DNA of 64,000 nucleotides from Nocardioides hwasunensis (lineage in GTDB: Bacteria; Actinomycetota; Actinomycetes; Propionibacteriales; Nocardioidaceae). Location of the stretch: positions 310,001 to 374,000 of the forward strand of contig NZ_JACXYY010000001.1 in NCBI RefSeq assembly GCF_014779665.1, in the 5' to 3' direction. The translations under genes and the position numbers were made by a program. The notes beneath the pieces are model-generated. The model searched no databases and was not told where the DNA came from. It saw nothing but the letters and a program-made list of their open reading frames with translations. Of the stretch, positions 63,795 to 64,000 are shown in pieces; position 1 is the stretch's first letter; the number at the start of each line of letters is the position of its first letter.

Positions 63795-64000
63795 TGGACG
63801 TGCGACACCTGGAGCTGCTGCGCGAGCTCGACGACCGCGGCAGCGTGACCGCCGTCGCGACGGCGACCCACCGCACGCCCTCCGCGGTCTCGCAGCAGCT
63901 GCGCAGCGCCGAGCGCGCGTTCGGCGCGCCGCTGGTGGAGCCGCGTGGCCGCGGCCTCCGGCTGACCGACGCGGGCCGCGTGCTCGCCGCGTCCGCCCGT
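63794..64000 (+). CDS. LysR-family regulator, N-terminal part (gene runs past the window)
   Basis: Only 69 residues are present, all in the winged helix-turn-helix: MDVRHLELLRELDDRGSVTAVATATHRTPSAVSQQLRSAERAFG, then PLVEPRGRGLRLTDAGRVL. The recognition helix TPSAVSQQLRSAE is typical of LysR proteins. The ligand-binding domain lies outside the window. It is divergent from the EamA exporter, a classical regulator-exporter pair. Confidence 0.88.
   Translation, partial: MDVRHLELLRELDDRGSVTAVATATHRTPSAVSQQLRSAERAFGAPLVEPRGRGLRLTDAGRVLAASAR

Overview
This 64-kb window is a high-GC (about 70% or more by eye) actinobacterial chromosome segment, most like Nocardioides or a close relative in the Propionibacteriales. 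The evidence is the actinobacterial gene order (lepB-rnhB-DUF2469-yraN-comM-dprA-xerC; rpsB-tsf-pyrH-frr-cdsA-rlmN; dxr-rip1-ispG-GNAT; proS-DUF4439-rimP-nusA-ylxR-infB-rbfA-truB-ribF; rpsO-pnp-M16 peptidase), heavy GTG start usage, and many genes that look leaderless. I saw no tRNA, rRNA, CRISPR array, insertion sequence or prophage. Assignment to genus is inference from style and synteny.

Layout. 1-5601 is a plus-strand run of DNA processing genes whose starts and stops overlap. A pair of tandem hairpins and a minus-strand M23 peptidase separate it from the translation block 6812-14206 (rpsB, tsf, pyrH, frr, cdsA, a RmlD-like SDR, a small membrane protein, rlmN, DinB). 14281-23091 is mixed: a GT4 glycosyltransferase, a LOG-family protein, a RIO-type kinase with a structured leader, an M1 peptidase, a truncated AMP-binding protein, and a minus-strand set in which an AAA+ ATPase lies between two paralogous TPR-membrane proteins. 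23109-27683 is the MEP isoprenoid and site-2 protease block.

27785-32806 is the most unusual locus: an ECF-like sigma factor, a translationally coupled 157-aa beta-rich partner, a cytoplasmic subtilisin-like S8 protease, and a divergent TPR-CHAT (caspase-like) protease. It resembles a protease-gated sigma-factor signalling system. 32863-44994 returns to core translation genes (proS through ribF) plus a HAD hydrolase, two ferritin-like-associated genes and a membrane protein. 45057-55888 is a phosphotransferase-system cluster: HPr, fructose EIIABC, 1-phosphofructokinase and a DeoR regulator on minus; Enzyme I, an unusually long zinc-type dehydrogenase, mannitol EIICB and mannitol EIIA on plus. 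No classical mtlD or mtlR is present, so the long dehydrogenase is the obvious candidate for mannitol-1-phosphate oxidation. The window ends with a molybdopterin oxidoreductase, rpsO-pnp, an M16 peptidase, an EamA exporter and the start of a LysR regulator.

Window-wide features: about twenty genes have a TAnnnT-like -10 hexamer placed 6-8 nt before the start codon and no Shine-Dalgarno sequence, which predicts leaderless mRNAs. Transcription units often end in perfect 9-18 bp GC-rich stems with no U-tract. Several very short ORFs are chained by start/stop overlaps upstream of infB and rbfA.
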